Positions 16,350-24,831 of a stretch of DNA of 64,000 bases are shown here, piece after piece. Position 1 is the first letter of the stretch. Each line of letters starts with the position of its first letter. A program made the translations under genes and the position numbers. Source of the stretch: Chryseobacterium sp. ZHDP1 (GTDB taxonomy: Bacteria > Bacteroidota > Bacteroidia > Flavobacteriales > Weeksellaceae); assembly GCF_018603435.1 (NCBI RefSeq), contig NZ_CP075682.1:4092001-4156000 (forward strand), given 5' to 3'. The notes under the pieces were generated by a model. It worked only from the letters and a program-made list of their open reading frames with translations. It did no database searches and was not told where the DNA came from.

Positions 16350-16464
16350 AATTTAAATTTTACAAAAACATTGCCAAATTCAATAACTTAAAAATATAAA
16401 AGATATTTGACAAATCTCAGTTTTTTATTTAGACTGAATTAAATATGCTTCGCATTAAAATTAG

Positions 16465-16472
16465 TAAATTTG
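16465..16472 (+). promoter_or_regulatory. promoter -7 box TAAATTTG of the ferredoxin reductase gene
   Basis: Exact TAnnTTTG match 33 bases upstream of the ATG at 16506. Confidence 0.55.
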
Positions 16473-16505
16473 CGCTCACAAGTATAATTAAATTATCTTA
16501 TAATT

Positions 16506-17561
16506 ATGATAACGACGGATATATTGATCATAGGAGCCGGTCCCACAGGACTTTTTGCTGTATTTGAAGCAGGTTTATTAAAAATGAAGTGCCATATTAT
16601 TGATGCACTTCCTCAACCGGGAGGACAGTTGGCTGAGCTTTATCCTAAAAAGCCTATTTTCGATATTCCGGGATACCCTTCTGTAAATGCAGGAGAACTT
16701 GTGGATAATTTGATGGAGCAGATCAAGCAGTTTCAGCCGGGATTCACTTTGGGAGAAACAGCGGTTTCTTACACAAAAGTGGATGATGAATGGTTTGAAG
16801 TAATTACGAACAAAGGAACGGTTCACAGAGCAAAAGCAATTGCCATTGCAGGAGGTTTGGGAACTTTCGAGCCAAGAAAACCTACCATTGAAAACGTAGC
16901 CGATTACGAAGAGAAAGGTCTTGAGTATTTCGTAAAAGAGCCTGAACATTTCAGAAATAAAAAAGTAGTAATCGCAGGAGGAGGAGATTCTGCGCTGGAC
17001 TGGAGTATTTTCTTATCAAATGTGGCAAGTGAAGTAACTCTGATCCACAGAAGAAACGAATTCCGTGGCGCTTTGGATTCTGTAGAAAAAGTTCAGGATC
17101 TTAAAAATCAGGGTAAAATTAAATTAATAACTCCTGCAGAGGTTACAGCGATTAAAGGAGACGGAAAAGTAGAAGCGATCACGGTTGCTATTGACGGACA
17201 GGATCCTTACGATATTGAAACAGATTATTTTATTCCGTTATTCGGTTTAACACCAAAATTGGGAGAAATCGGAAACTGGGGACTGAATATCGAGAAAAAT
17301 GCAATCGTTGTAAACAATGCTTTAGACTATCAGACGAACATCGACGGAATTTATGCGATCGGAGATATCAATACTTATCCGGGAAAATTAAAGCTGATTC
17401 TTTGCGGATTCCATGAAGCAACTTTAATGTGTCAGAGTGTTTACAACAGACTTAATCCGGGTAAAAAATTCGTTCTGAAATATACAACGGTAAGCGGAGT
17501 AGACGGATTCGACGGAAGCAGAAAAGAGGCTGAAAAGGCAGTTGTGAAAAAAATTGACTAA
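16506..17561 (+). CDS. thioredoxin reductase-like ferredoxin-NADP+ oxidoreductase
   Basis: 351 residues. FAD is bound by GAGPTG (10-15) and by PGGQLAELYP (38-47). NAD(P)H is bound by GGGDSA (158-163) with HRR (181-183), which suits the 2'-phosphate of NADPH. YAIGDI, near residue 288, closes the FAD site. The CxxC disulfide of thioredoxin reductases is absent, which places it with the TrxR-like ferredoxin-NADP+ reductases. The neighbouring gene encodes a [2Fe-2S] ferredoxin, the likely partner, so the two probably form an electron-transfer pair. Family is secure; direction of electron flow is inferred. Confidence 0.9.
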   Translation: MITTDILIIGAGPTGLFAVFEAGLLKMKCHIIDALPQPGGQLAELYPKKPIFDIPGYPSVNAGELVDNLMEQIKQFQPGFTLGETAVSYTKVDDEWFEVITNKGTVHRAKAIAIAGGLGTFEPRKPTIENVADYEEKGLEYFVKEPEHFRNKKVVIAGGGDSALDWSIFLSNVASEVTLIHRRNEFRGALDSVEKVQDLKNQGKIKLITPAEVTAIKGDGKVEAITVAIDGQDPYDIETDYFIPLFGLTPKLGEIGNWGLNIEKNAIVVNNALDYQTNIDGIYAIGDINTYPGKLKLILCGFHEATLMCQSVYNRLNPGKKFVLKYTTVSGVDGFDGSRKEAEKAVVKKID

Positions 17562-17624
17562 TTTTGTTGTCTGTTGTTGAATATCAATTAGCATCAACAA
17601 TCAACTATTAACGATCAACAAAAG

Positions 17625-17954
17625 ATGAGCGATATTAATATAAAAATTACCGATAGGGAAGGCGTTACGCACGATGTTGTTGCACCAACGGATATGTCCA
17701 TGAATCTGATGGAAATCATCCGTTCTTATGAACTGGCGGAAGAAGGAACCATCGGAGTTTGCGGAGGAATGGCAATGTGTGCTTCATGTCAGGTTTATGT
17801 GACCAACGATCCGGGACTGGACGAAATGGGAGCAGAAGAAGATGCGATGCTGGGTGAAGCTTTCCATGTACAGGAGAACAGCAGACTGGGTTGTCAGTTG
17901 CATATTGTTCCTGAAATGGAAGGTCTGGAAGTAGAGATTGCTCCTTATCCTTAG
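17625..17954 (+). CDS. [2Fe-2S] ferredoxin, adrenodoxin type
   Basis: 109 residues. Cys46, Cys52, Cys55 and Cys90 have the C-x5-C-x2-C-x34-C spacing of vertebrate/ISC-type [2Fe-2S] ferredoxins (GVCGGMAMCASC, LGCQL). The surface is acidic (DEMGAEEDAMLGE), as expected for docking to a reductase. It lies 63 bases after the reductase gene, followed by a strong bidirectional terminator, so the pair is one operon. It supplies electrons to an unknown acceptor, possibly Fe-S cluster assembly or a monooxygenase. Confidence 0.92.
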   Translation: MSDINIKITDREGVTHDVVAPTDMSMNLMEIIRSYELAEEGTIGVCGGMAMCASCQVYVTNDPGLDEMGAEEDAMLGEAFHVQENSRLGCQLHIVPEMEGLEVEIAPYP

Positions 17955-17975
17955 AAAGACTTTAACTTACCATAA

Positions 17976-18008
17976 AAAACCTCCCGAAGATTTTCTTCGG
18001 GAGGTTTT
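17976..18008. terminator. bidirectional terminator between ferredoxin and prolyl oligopeptidase genes
   Basis: Perfect 15-bp stem AAAACCTCCCGAAGA/TCTTCGGGAGGTTTT with loop TTT and T-rich tails on both strands, between convergent genes. Confidence 0.92.
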
Positions 18009-18015
18009 GTTTCTA

Positions 18016-20166
18016 TTACTTTACAGGCTGAAATTTTGGATGCCCCACCTGCCATAAAGCAAACGAATAAATATCGGCATATTCTTTAAAAACAACGTCA
18101 AAATCACTGGTGAAATGTCCGTTTTCATAATTTACATACAGCAAAACAGGTTTTCCTGAACCGGAATGTTTTTGCAATATGGCTGCAAATTTTCCGGGTT
18201 CCCAAGGTTCAACTCTTGAGTCATTCATTCCGGTGCGGATAATTACAGCGGGGTATTTTATTCCGGCTTTTACTTTACTCTGGGCATCCATTTCAAGGAG
18301 GTTTTTAGTGTCTTCTTCATCTTTTAAAGTTCCTATTTCCGGAATTTGATTAGGACCATTCGGTGTAATCTCAGAGCGGATGGCATTGGTCATTCCTACT
18401 TCTGCAATAGCAACGGCAAATAGATCAGGTCTTTCCGTAATGGCTCTTCCAATGAGTACTCCGCCCATACTTACACCATTCCCAATGAGTTTTGAAGATG
18501 AGGTGTATTTTTGGGAGATCAGATATTCAGAACATGCAATAAAATCTTTCCATGTATTCGGTTTTTTTCCTTTCATACCGTCTTTATGCCAGTTTTCCCC
18601 TTTTTCGCCTCCTCCTCTTACGTGCGCTATTGCCAATACGACACCCTGTTCCAACAGCACAGAAAGTCTTGTTGAGAAACGCGGCTCATATGAAAATCCA
18701 TAACCGCCATAACCTGTAATGTAAGCCGGACTGCTGCCATCCATTTTTATATTTTTACGATAAATAATAGATAGCGGAACCATAACGCCGTCGTGGCTTT
18801 TTACTTCCACCTCTTTTACATTGTAAAGTGTGCTGTAATCCGGATATTTTGTTTCTGAATTAAGATATTTGCTTTTTACAATATTCTCTTTTTCAGGGTT
18901 GTATTCATAGGTCGTCAACGGAGTCAGCCAGTTAACATTGTTACAGTATATATTGTCGTTTTCTCTTTGGTTGAGAGATAATGAACTGTTAACCCCTGTC
19001 GGAAAATCAATTTTCTTTCCGGCAAGTGTATTGATATTTACCTGATATTTATCTCTTACAATACCATCTCCTAAAGAGTAATAAAGATAGTTTTTAGAAT
19101 TATGAATACTTATGATTACTTTATCCTTGCTTTCCGCAACTACAGTTTTAGCTTTATCAGGGGCAGGATTGGATAAGCTTGTGAGAGTAATTTTATAATT
19201 GGGTGCATCTTTATGAGTCAGCAGAAATAATTTGTCGCCGGAAATAAATACATCAGTAATATCGTCTGATGGTTTTACGATTTGTTTCCAGTTTATTTTT
19301 TTATTTCTTAATTCAGAAAAAGGTGCAACAAATATCGGACTTTCAGATTTTACAGAACTTAATCTTAAAACAATATTTTTATAGTCATCGGTAAAATAAA
19401 TTGAAGGAAATTGCTCTGTTAAAGCATTCAGCTCTGGATAATCTTCTCTGGATGCTAATACCTTGTCAGCTTTTGTGTCGGTTCCAATCACATGAAGCAT
19501 CGCTTTCATGTCTTTTAGAAGCATATTACTGCTTGGATCTGCGGTACTCATTTTTGTATAAAGAATAGCTTTATCATCGGGTGTAAATTCAAAAGCAAAT
19601 TCACTCCAGATAGGACCGATTTCATCCTTTAGAAATTTCTTTGTGGATAGATCAAAAATTCTTAAATCGCAGATTTCTCCGCCTGCTTTTGATAGTAAAA
19701 TAGCAATTTTTCCCGCTTTGGAATCTAGTACAAAATTGGTGATTTGTGTATTTTTGCCAAGCGTTTCAGGATCAAAAATCAGCGATTCTTTTCCTGTTGC
19801 AAGATCTCTTGAATAAAGCTTAGAAAGGTTTTCGCTTTTTTTAGTCTTTGTGTAGAAATAGGTGTTTCCTCTTTGATAGATGACGTCGAAAGAATCACCG
19901 TTCATTTCCTGTACTTCTTTCATCCGTCTGTAAAGATCTTCACGGTTCGGAATTTTATCAATCACGGTATGGCTGAAATCAGACTGAGATTTGAACCATT
20001 TTTTCACTTCCGGATTTTTGATGTCTTCCAGCCATCTGTAATGATCTGTGATTTTTGTCCCAAAATAATCATCCACCACCACTTTTTCAGGAGTTGCAGG
20101 ATAATTGTACTGTGCGGATATTATTTGACTTAAAAATAATCCTGCTGAAAGAAATATATTTTTCAT
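18016..20166 (-). CDS. prolyl oligopeptidase (family S9A), secreted
   Basis: 716 residues with a signal peptide (to about residue 18). The N-terminal beta-propeller region starts with the family hallmark DDYFGTKITDHYRWLED. The C-terminal alpha/beta-hydrolase domain carries the catalytic triad Ser566 (GVSMGG), Asp649 (MNDSRVEPWEPGKF) and His684 (NGHFTSD). The nucleophile elbow differs from the usual GGSNGG. It cleaves after proline in short peptides. It is the last gene of a minus-strand run that begins with the toxin-antitoxin pair and LOG; the gap to LOG is 44 bases. Confidence 0.92.
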   Translation of the reverse strand: MKNIFLSAGLFLSQIISAQYNYPATPEKVVVDDYFGTKITDHYRWLEDIKNPEVKKWFKSQSDFSHTVIDKIPNREDLYRRMKEVQEMNGDSFDVIYQRGNTYFYTKTKKSENLSKLYSRDLATGKESLIFDPETLGKNTQITNFVLDSKAGKIAILLSKAGGEICDLRIFDLSTKKFLKDEIGPIWSEFAFEFTPDDKAILYTKMSTADPSSNMLLKDMKAMLHVIGTDTKADKVLASREDYPELNALTEQFPSIYFTDDYKNIVLRLSSVKSESPIFVAPFSELRNKKINWKQIVKPSDDITDVFISGDKLFLLTHKDAPNYKITLTSLSNPAPDKAKTVVAESKDKVIISIHNSKNYLYYSLGDGIVRDKYQVNINTLAGKKIDFPTGVNSSLSLNQRENDNIYCNNVNWLTPLTTYEYNPEKENIVKSKYLNSETKYPDYSTLYNVKEVEVKSHDGVMVPLSIIYRKNIKMDGSSPAYITGYGGYGFSYEPRFSTRLSVLLEQGVVLAIAHVRGGGEKGENWHKDGMKGKKPNTWKDFIACSEYLISQKYTSSSKLIGNGVSMGGVLIGRAITERPDLFAVAIAEVGMTNAIRSEITPNGPNQIPEIGTLKDEEDTKNLLEMDAQSKVKAGIKYPAVIIRTGMNDSRVEPWEPGKFAAILQKHSGSGKPVLLYVNYENGHFTSDFDVVFKEYADIYSFALWQVGHPKFQPVK

Positions 20167-20210
20167 GGTTGATTTTTTTTAGACAATTAAAAGTCTGTAA
20201 TGTAAATATA

Positions 20211-20792
20211 CTAAACTTCCTCCCTCGAAATCCATTTTCCAACATTCGGAGCCTGATAATTTTTCATCATTTCCAGTAATTCTTCAATATTTTCACAGAT
20301 TAAAAGCATCTCACGGTTAATCTGCTTTAAAAATCCTTTTTCCACCATTGTTTCCACAAGTCTGATCAGATCGTCATAAAATCCGTTGATGTTTAAAATT
20401 CCAATCGGTTTTTTATGAAGTCCCAGTTGCGCCCAGGTTATCATTTCAAAAAATTCTTCCATTGTTCCGTAACCTCCCGGAAGAACAATAACGCCGTCGC
20501 AAAGTTCATTCATTTTGGTTTTTCGTTCATGCATGGTTTCCACCAGAATTAATTCTGTCAATTGTTTGTGAGCAATTTCTTTGGACTGTAAAAAGCGGGG
20601 AAGGACGCCGGTTACTTTTCCGCCTTCATTTAGTGCTCCGTCTGCAACAGCGCCCATTAAACCAACATCTGCGCCGCCGTAAATAAGCTGAATTTTTTGT
20701 TTTGCCAGAGTTTCACCAAGCAAAGCTGCCTGTTCTTTGTAAATAGATGCAGAACCGAAGCTGGATCCGCAGAATACGGTGATGCTTTTCAT
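20211..20792 (-). CDS. LOG-family protein (nucleoside 5'-monophosphate phosphoribohydrolase type)
   Basis: 193 residues from the ATG at 20792; the longer frame would need a TTG start. The Rossmann-like fold shows VFCGSSFG at the N-terminus, ERKTKM (89-94) and the family signature PGGYGTMEE (105-113), which holds the catalytic residues. Family members release ribose phosphate from cytokinin or other nucleotides; many bacterial ones act on AMP. The natural substrate here is unknown. It is downstream of the ParE-type toxin by 23 bases on the same strand and may be co-transcribed. Confidence 0.9.
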   Translation of the reverse strand: MKSITVFCGSSFGSASIYKEQAALLGETLAKQKIQLIYGGADVGLMGAVADGALNEGGKVTGVLPRFLQSKEIAHKQLTELILVETMHERKTKMNELCDGVIVLPGGYGTMEEFFEMITWAQLGLHKKPIGILNINGFYDDLIRLVETMVEKGFLKQINREMLLICENIEELLEMMKNYQAPNVGKWISREEV

Positions 20793-20815
20793 GATTAACA
20801 ATTAAAAAAACTGAA

Positions 20816-21115
20816 TTAAATTTTTCTTTTTTGAGGGGACTGTCTGTTTGAAAAGAATGATAAAATTTCCACGCTGCCATTGTTTACGCGGTAATACATG
20901 GTGTTAAATTCCAGAATAACCAGTTTGTGAATATTTTTGCTTTCGGATATGGGAAATATGAAAGGATTTTGAGATATAATTTCAATTAAACTTTCAATTT
21001 TTTGAACAAGCTTTTTAATTTCTTTATCCGTAAAATGAAGTTGAAGATATTCTATTGTCTGTTCTAATTCCTCTAAAGCATTTGGGGTCCAGAGAATATT
21101 ATAACCATTTTCCAT
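20816..21115 (-). CDS. RelE/ParE-family toxin
   Basis: 99 residues with the compact RelE/ParE pattern: an N-terminal NILWTPNALEELEQTIEYL, a helix with FTDKEIKKLVQKIESLIEII, NPFIFPISESKNIHKLVI, then YYRVNNGSVEILSFF at the C-terminus. ParE-type toxins act on gyrase and RelE types cleave mRNA; the family assignment does not say which. The start overlaps the end of the upstream antitoxin gene by 17 bases, the usual arrangement of a type II toxin-antitoxin operon. Confidence 0.85.
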   Translation of the reverse strand: MENGYNILWTPNALEELEQTIEYLQLHFTDKEIKKLVQKIESLIEIISQNPFIFPISESKNIHKLVILEFNTMYYRVNNGSVEILSFFSNRQSPQKRKI

Positions 21116-21332
21116 ATAACTTTCTGGCTTCAGAATGAGATTTTAGTTCATTATTATCCGCTTCAGAAATTCCTTTTTCAATTGATTCTTTTTCTTCTTC
21201 CGAAATTAAACTCCACCAGTCTTTAGTCTCCTCTTTCCTGAATTGAATCAGTTTTTTGATAACAGAAGCATCCTCCAATGTTGACAGCCATTGAATTAAT
21301 TCAAGTTTTTCATTGAGTGTCTGTGTGTTCAT
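21099..21332 (-). CDS. antitoxin of the RelE/ParE pair
   Basis: 77 residues, acidic and helical, with no DNA-binding motif that I can recognise. It precedes and overlaps the toxin gene by 17 bases. The Glu-rich middle (SEEEKESIEKGISEADN) is typical of antitoxins that wrap around a basic toxin, and it resembles the addiction-module components found beside ParE genes. Assignment rests mainly on position, size and charge. Confidence 0.75.
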   Translation of the reverse strand: MNTQTLNEKLELIQWLSTLEDASVIKKLIQFRKEETKDWWSLISEEEKESIEKGISEADNNELKSHSEARKLYGKWL

Positions 21333-21392
21333 ACTTTGGATTGTTTATTCAAATGTATAACTTTTTGATAACAATTGAGAAAGATTGGGAAC

Positions 21393-21427
21393 AAAAAATA
21401 TCCAAAATCAAAAAGACTTTGGATATT
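21393..21427 (-). terminator. rho-independent terminator of pepD
   Basis: On the minus strand AATATCCAAA pairs with TTTGGATATT around an 11-base loop, followed by TTTTTTG. Confidence 0.8.
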
Positions 21428-21448
21428 CAATATAGCAATTTTACAATT

Positions 21449-22894
21449 TTATTTCTGAGGAATGTTGGCTAAAATATCTTTCAGGAAACTCCAGAATTTC
21501 TGTGCCGAAGGAATATTTGCCTTTTCATCCGGAGAGTGTGCGCCGCGAATAGTCGGTCCGAAACTTACCATTTCCATTTCAGGATAATTGGCTCCAATGA
21601 TTCCGCATTCCAGACCTGCGTGACAGGCTACAACGTGAGGTTTTTCAGTGAATTTCTCAACATAGATTTTTTCCATCAATTGAACGATTTCAGAACCCGG
21701 TTTTGGTTTCCATCCCGGATAAGAACCGCTGAAAACGGTATTCATTCCGGCAAGTTCAGCAACCGATTTTAACTGTTCAGCCACCGAATCTTTAGATGAT
21801 TCTACAGATGATCTGGAAAGGTTTAAAATTTTTAATGCACCGTGTTTTAATTCAACTCTTGCGACGTTGTTGGAAGATTCTACCAGATCTTTTACATCCG
21901 GACTCATTCTGTACACTCCGTTATGAAGAGATTTCAATGTTAAAATAATCTTTCTGGAATCTGCTTCCGAAATCGCTTTCTCTGAAGTTGTAGTGTTTTC
22001 GATATTGATCTGAAGACCGGATTCAATGCTTGCAAACTCGTCTAAAATTTCTTTTTTAAGTCCGTTCGTCACTTCTTCGATAAATTCCTGAGCATTTCTT
22101 ACGGAAGCAACAGCAACGGCTTCTCTCGGGATGGCATTTCTCAATCCGCCTCCGTCAATAGAAATCAGCTGAATGTTTTCTTTTTCCAAAGCCTTATAAA
22201 GAAGTCTTCCCAAAATAACATTTGCATTTCCGAAGCCTTTGTGAATATCCATTCCTGAATGCCCTCCTTGCAAACCTTTTACTTCAAATCTCACGATTTG
22301 TCCGTTTGCCGCTTCAGTTTCGTAGTTTTGGGAGATCGTTACATCAATTCCTCCGGCGCAGCCGATATCAATTTCATCGTCTTCTTCGGTATCAAGATTC
22401 AGAAGGATATCTCCGGTTAACTGTCCCGGTTTCAGACCTAAAGCTCCCGTCATTCCTGTTTCTTCATCAATGGTGAAAAGTGCTTCCAAAGCAGGATGCG
22501 GAATATCTGAACTTTCCAGAATAGACATGATTGTCGCTACTCCTAAACCATTGTCGGCTCCCAGAGTGGTTCCTTTTGCTTTTACCCAGTCTCCATCGAT
22601 TTCCATTTTGATTCCTTCTGTTTCAAAATCAAAATTTACATCATTGTTTTTTTGACAAACCATATCCAGATGCGATTGCAGAACCACAGATTTACGGTTT
22701 TCCATTCCCGCTGTTGCCGGTTTTTTGATGATTACATTTCCTACTTCATCAACGCTGGTTTCCAGTCCTAAGTTTTCACCGAATTCTTTGATGAAAGCAA
22801 TTACTTTTTCTTCTTTTTTTGAGGGTCTTGGAACCGCATTCAGTTTGGAGAAATTCTTCCAGATAATCTGCGGTTCTATGTGAGATAGCTCCAT
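21449..22894 (-). CDS. pepD: aminoacyl-histidine dipeptidase (M20 family)
   Basis: 481 residues from the preferred start. Zinc-binding and catalytic signatures of PepD are present: LQSHLDMVCQKN near residue 80, TLGADNGLG, the catalytic acid in DEETGMTGA and GHSGMDIHKG in the lid domain. The C-terminal part has VACHAGLECGIIG and GPTIRGAHSPDE. PepD hydrolyses Xaa-His dipeptides such as carnosine in the cytoplasm. A TAATTTTG promoter box at 22910-22917 excludes the longer start at 22942. Confidence 0.93.
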   Translation of the reverse strand: MELSHIEPQIIWKNFSKLNAVPRPSKKEEKVIAFIKEFGENLGLETSVDEVGNVIIKKPATAGMENRKSVVLQSHLDMVCQKNNDVNFDFETEGIKMEIDGDWVKAKGTTLGADNGLGVATIMSILESSDIPHPALEALFTIDEETGMTGALGLKPGQLTGDILLNLDTEEDDEIDIGCAGGIDVTISQNYETEAANGQIVRFEVKGLQGGHSGMDIHKGFGNANVILGRLLYKALEKENIQLISIDGGGLRNAIPREAVAVASVRNAQEFIEEVTNGLKKEILDEFASIESGLQINIENTTTSEKAISEADSRKIILTLKSLHNGVYRMSPDVKDLVESSNNVARVELKHGALKILNLSRSSVESSKDSVAEQLKSVAELAGMNTVFSGSYPGWKPKPGSEIVQLMEKIYVEKFTEKPHVVACHAGLECGIIGANYPEMEMVSFGPTIRGAHSPDEKANIPSAQKFWSFLKDILANIPQK

Positions 22895-22909
22895 GAAATT
22901 TATTTTTAT

Positions 22910-22917
22910 CAAAATTA
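22910..22917 (-). promoter_or_regulatory. pepD promoter, -7 box TAATTTTG
   Basis: Exact TAnnTTTG match on the minus strand, 15 bases upstream of the ATG at 22894 and inside the longer open frame, so it decides the start. Confidence 0.6.
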
Positions 22918-22923
22918 CGAAAT

Positions 22924-22953
22924 AAAAAATGCTCCCGATCATTCAGAAGCATT
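22924..22953 (-). terminator. terminator of the cysteine-rich lipoprotein gene
   Basis: On the minus strand AATGCTTC pairs with GGAGCATT (one G-T pair) and is followed by TTTTTT. It lies 25 bases past the lipoprotein stop and just upstream of the pepD promoter. Confidence 0.7.
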
Positions 22954-22977
22954 CTTTTTATTGTTTCAGGCAGATTT

Positions 22978-23469
22978 TTAGCATCCGCATTCTCCGTAAA
23001 CAGGTAGGGTGACAACCGTTCCGTCCGGTTTTTCAATCGTAAGAGTACCTTCAAAAAGCAAAGCTTCTTCACCTTTTATTTTTTTACCTTTTACTGAGAT
23101 TTTGTATTCGTCACTTTCTATTTCTTTATTCAGCTCTTCATCTACTTCCATATCACTTGAAGAGATCAGGCTCATTGCCAGTCTTTTTCCGTCCAGCTTC
23201 ATATAGGCTGTTTTTCCGGCATCATCTGCATAAATGTACTTTTCGTTTTCAAAATCCGACTTGCTTTTCGCAAAATAGCATGAACATTCCTTGATTTCTT
23301 TCGGAAAAGGAAATGTCTCAACGGTAATACCTGTTTTCTGAACATCTGTTTTTACAGAATCCTGAACTACCGTTACAGAATCTTTTTTTGCCGAATCGGA
23401 AACTGTTTCTTTATCTTTTTTACAGGCAACCAGAAGGAAAGCCGAAAAGAAAATGATTACATATTTCAT
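22978..23469 (-). CDS. lipoprotein of unknown function with CSC and CGC motifs
   Basis: 163 residues. The signal peptide ends in the lipobox LLVAC (Cys16), followed by a Lys/Asp/Ser/Val-rich linker to about residue 45. The globular part begins EIKECSCYFAKSKSDFENEKYIYADDAGKTAYMKLDG and ends VYGECGC, so cysteines lie near both ends of the domain and could form a disulfide. No family recognised with certainty. It is the only gene between its upstream neighbours and pepD, with its own terminator. Confidence 0.75.
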   Translation of the reverse strand: MKYVIIFFSAFLLVACKKDKETVSDSAKKDSVTVVQDSVKTDVQKTGITVETFPFPKEIKECSCYFAKSKSDFENEKYIYADDAGKTAYMKLDGKRLAMSLISSSDMEVDEELNKEIESDEYKISVKGKKIKGEEALLFEGTLTIEKPDGTVVTLPVYGECGC

Positions 23470-23563
23470 CGTGTATTATTTAATTTAACCTAAAAATTTT
23501 CGAAACTTAAAGGTAAGGAAAATTTAATGTATTGATTTTTTGATAAAATTTAGCTTTTTAAAA

Positions 23564-24022
23564 TCATTCATATCCCATTCCAAATTCATCAATTTTATTC
23601 AGAATGATATTGCTCCAGTCTGTTTCATCCGGTGAAATGATGATGGTTTTAAATCCGAATTTTTTTCCTTCCATTTCAACTCCTGCAGAATCATCAATAT
23701 GAATATCAATGCCAAATTCCGGAGGAAATTTAGAAATATTTTTGCCTTTTCTTATCACTCTTCTGTCATGCATTTGCTGATTGATAACAACATCAACCGG
23801 AATACTGTAAGATAGAAACATGAGCTTAATTTTTAAGGTACTCCTGTAAGAAGTCGTATAAATATAAATTGTATGTTTTCTGTCTCTTAATGCTTTAAAC
23901 AAGGCAACTGTTCCGGATCGAATGCTCTCGCATCCGATAATTTTAGCCCAAAAAGTCTCTTTTTCTAAAGGAAATCTATTGTTGGAAATAATGGTATCAT
24001 CTAAATCAAAAGATATTTTCAT
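23564..24022 (-). CDS. HAD-superfamily hydrolase, cap-less
   Basis: 152 residues. Motif I is DLDDT (Asp6 nucleophile, Asp8), motif II Thr56 in YIYTTSY, motif III a lysine in the KGKNISK stretch (about 92-98), motif IV HIDDSAG (Asp110, Asp111). Phosphatase activity is expected, but the substrate is unknown. The short length leaves no room for a large cap domain. It lies 27 bases downstream of the LURP-one gene on the same strand. Confidence 0.8.
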   Translation of the reverse strand: MKISFDLDDTIISNNRFPLEKETFWAKIIGCESIRSGTVALFKALRDRKHTIYIYTTSYRSTLKIKLMFLSYSIPVDVVINQQMHDRRVIRKGKNISKFPPEFGIDIHIDDSAGVEMEGKKFGFKTIIISPDETDWSNIILNKIDEFGMGYE

Positions 24023-24049
24023 AGATTGAAAACTGCGGAAATTCTGAGG

Positions 24050-24655
24050 CTATCCTCTCGCTCTTTCAAGCAGTGTCATCATAAGCAATGAAAGAATTAC
24101 GAGACTTTCTTCTTCGTCATCAATATCAACCAGTCTGTCCAATTGAAATCTTCTTCCGAAGAAAGAAGGCATTTTTTTCAGTTTAAAGTACGCTTTTCCG
24201 TCCATTCCGGCTACGGTGTAAGAAGGGTTTAGGAAATATCCGGTAAACATACCGATCACAGGGATTTCGCTTACCATTCCGTCCAGAAACTTTGTCCATG
24301 CATTGTCTTCTGTGATGGTAAAGCGTTCTTTATCATTACTGTCCAGAATGTTATAAGTAGATTTCCAGAAAGAACGCATCCCTTTTCTCGCCAGTCTTCC
24401 GAAGCTTCTTCCGGTCGCTATTTCAGTTAAAGAATAGGAGGCATTGAAATCAAGCCACCGATCGGCTTTGATTCTGAAAAGTTCTTTAGACTTGCTTTCA
24501 TCATTAAAAATGATAACGTCTTCTTTCAGTTTGAACATTTTCTGACGCACATAAGCGACGTAATTTCCGTTTTTGTCTGTAATATTGAAATCACTTGCCA
24601 GTGTAGAAATTTTGAATTTAAAATCCAGCGGATAGTTTAAATTGTTAAGAATCAT
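24050..24655 (-). CDS. LURP-one-related/phospholipid scramblase-like protein
   Basis: 201 residues with the tubby-like beta-barrel pattern of the LURP-one/YxjI family: DFKFKISTLASDFNITDKNG, YVAYVRQKMFKLKEDVIIFND, LFRIKADRW, then YNILDSNDKERFTITED and NPSYTVAGMDGKAYFKLKK. A hydrophobic C-terminal stretch (LVILSLLMMTLLE) may sit in the membrane. The bacterial function is unknown. A TATATTTG promoter box lies about 34 bases upstream, and it may be co-transcribed with the HAD gene. Confidence 0.8.
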   Translation of the reverse strand: MILNNLNYPLDFKFKISTLASDFNITDKNGNYVAYVRQKMFKLKEDVIIFNDESKSKELFRIKADRWLDFNASYSLTEIATGRSFGRLARKGMRSFWKSTYNILDSNDKERFTITEDNAWTKFLDGMVSEIPVIGMFTGYFLNPSYTVAGMDGKAYFKLKKMPSFFGRRFQLDRLVDIDDEEESLVILSLLMMTLLERARG

Positions 24656-24688
24656 TTAGTTTTATTTTCAAGTTATTATTTAGAGAAC

Positions 24689-24696
24689 CAAATATA
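24689..24696 (-). promoter_or_regulatory. promoter -7 box TATATTTG of the LURP-one gene
   Basis: Exact TAnnTTTG match on the minus strand, 33 bases upstream of the ATG at 24655. Confidence 0.5.
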
Positions 24697-24819
24697 AGGT
24701 TTTTAATCTGAGCTCAGAAAACCGCAACGAAAAAAGGATGATTATTAAGAAGAATTAAAATTTATTTTTCAGATCCAAAACAAGAAATGAGCGGATGGTA
24801 AACTGTCAACAATTATCAT

Positions 24820-24827
24820 TATTTTTG
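24820..24827 (+). promoter_or_regulatory. recR promoter, -7 box TATTTTTG
   Basis: Exact TAnnTTTG match, 4 bases upstream of the recR ATG, giving a very short leader. Confidence 0.5.
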
Positions 24828-24831
24828 TTTT

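Noticed and set aside
22776..23072. Minus-strand frame of 98 codons between pepD and the lipoprotein
   Set aside because: It overlaps the ends of two well-supported genes, a promoter and a terminator, and has no features of its own.
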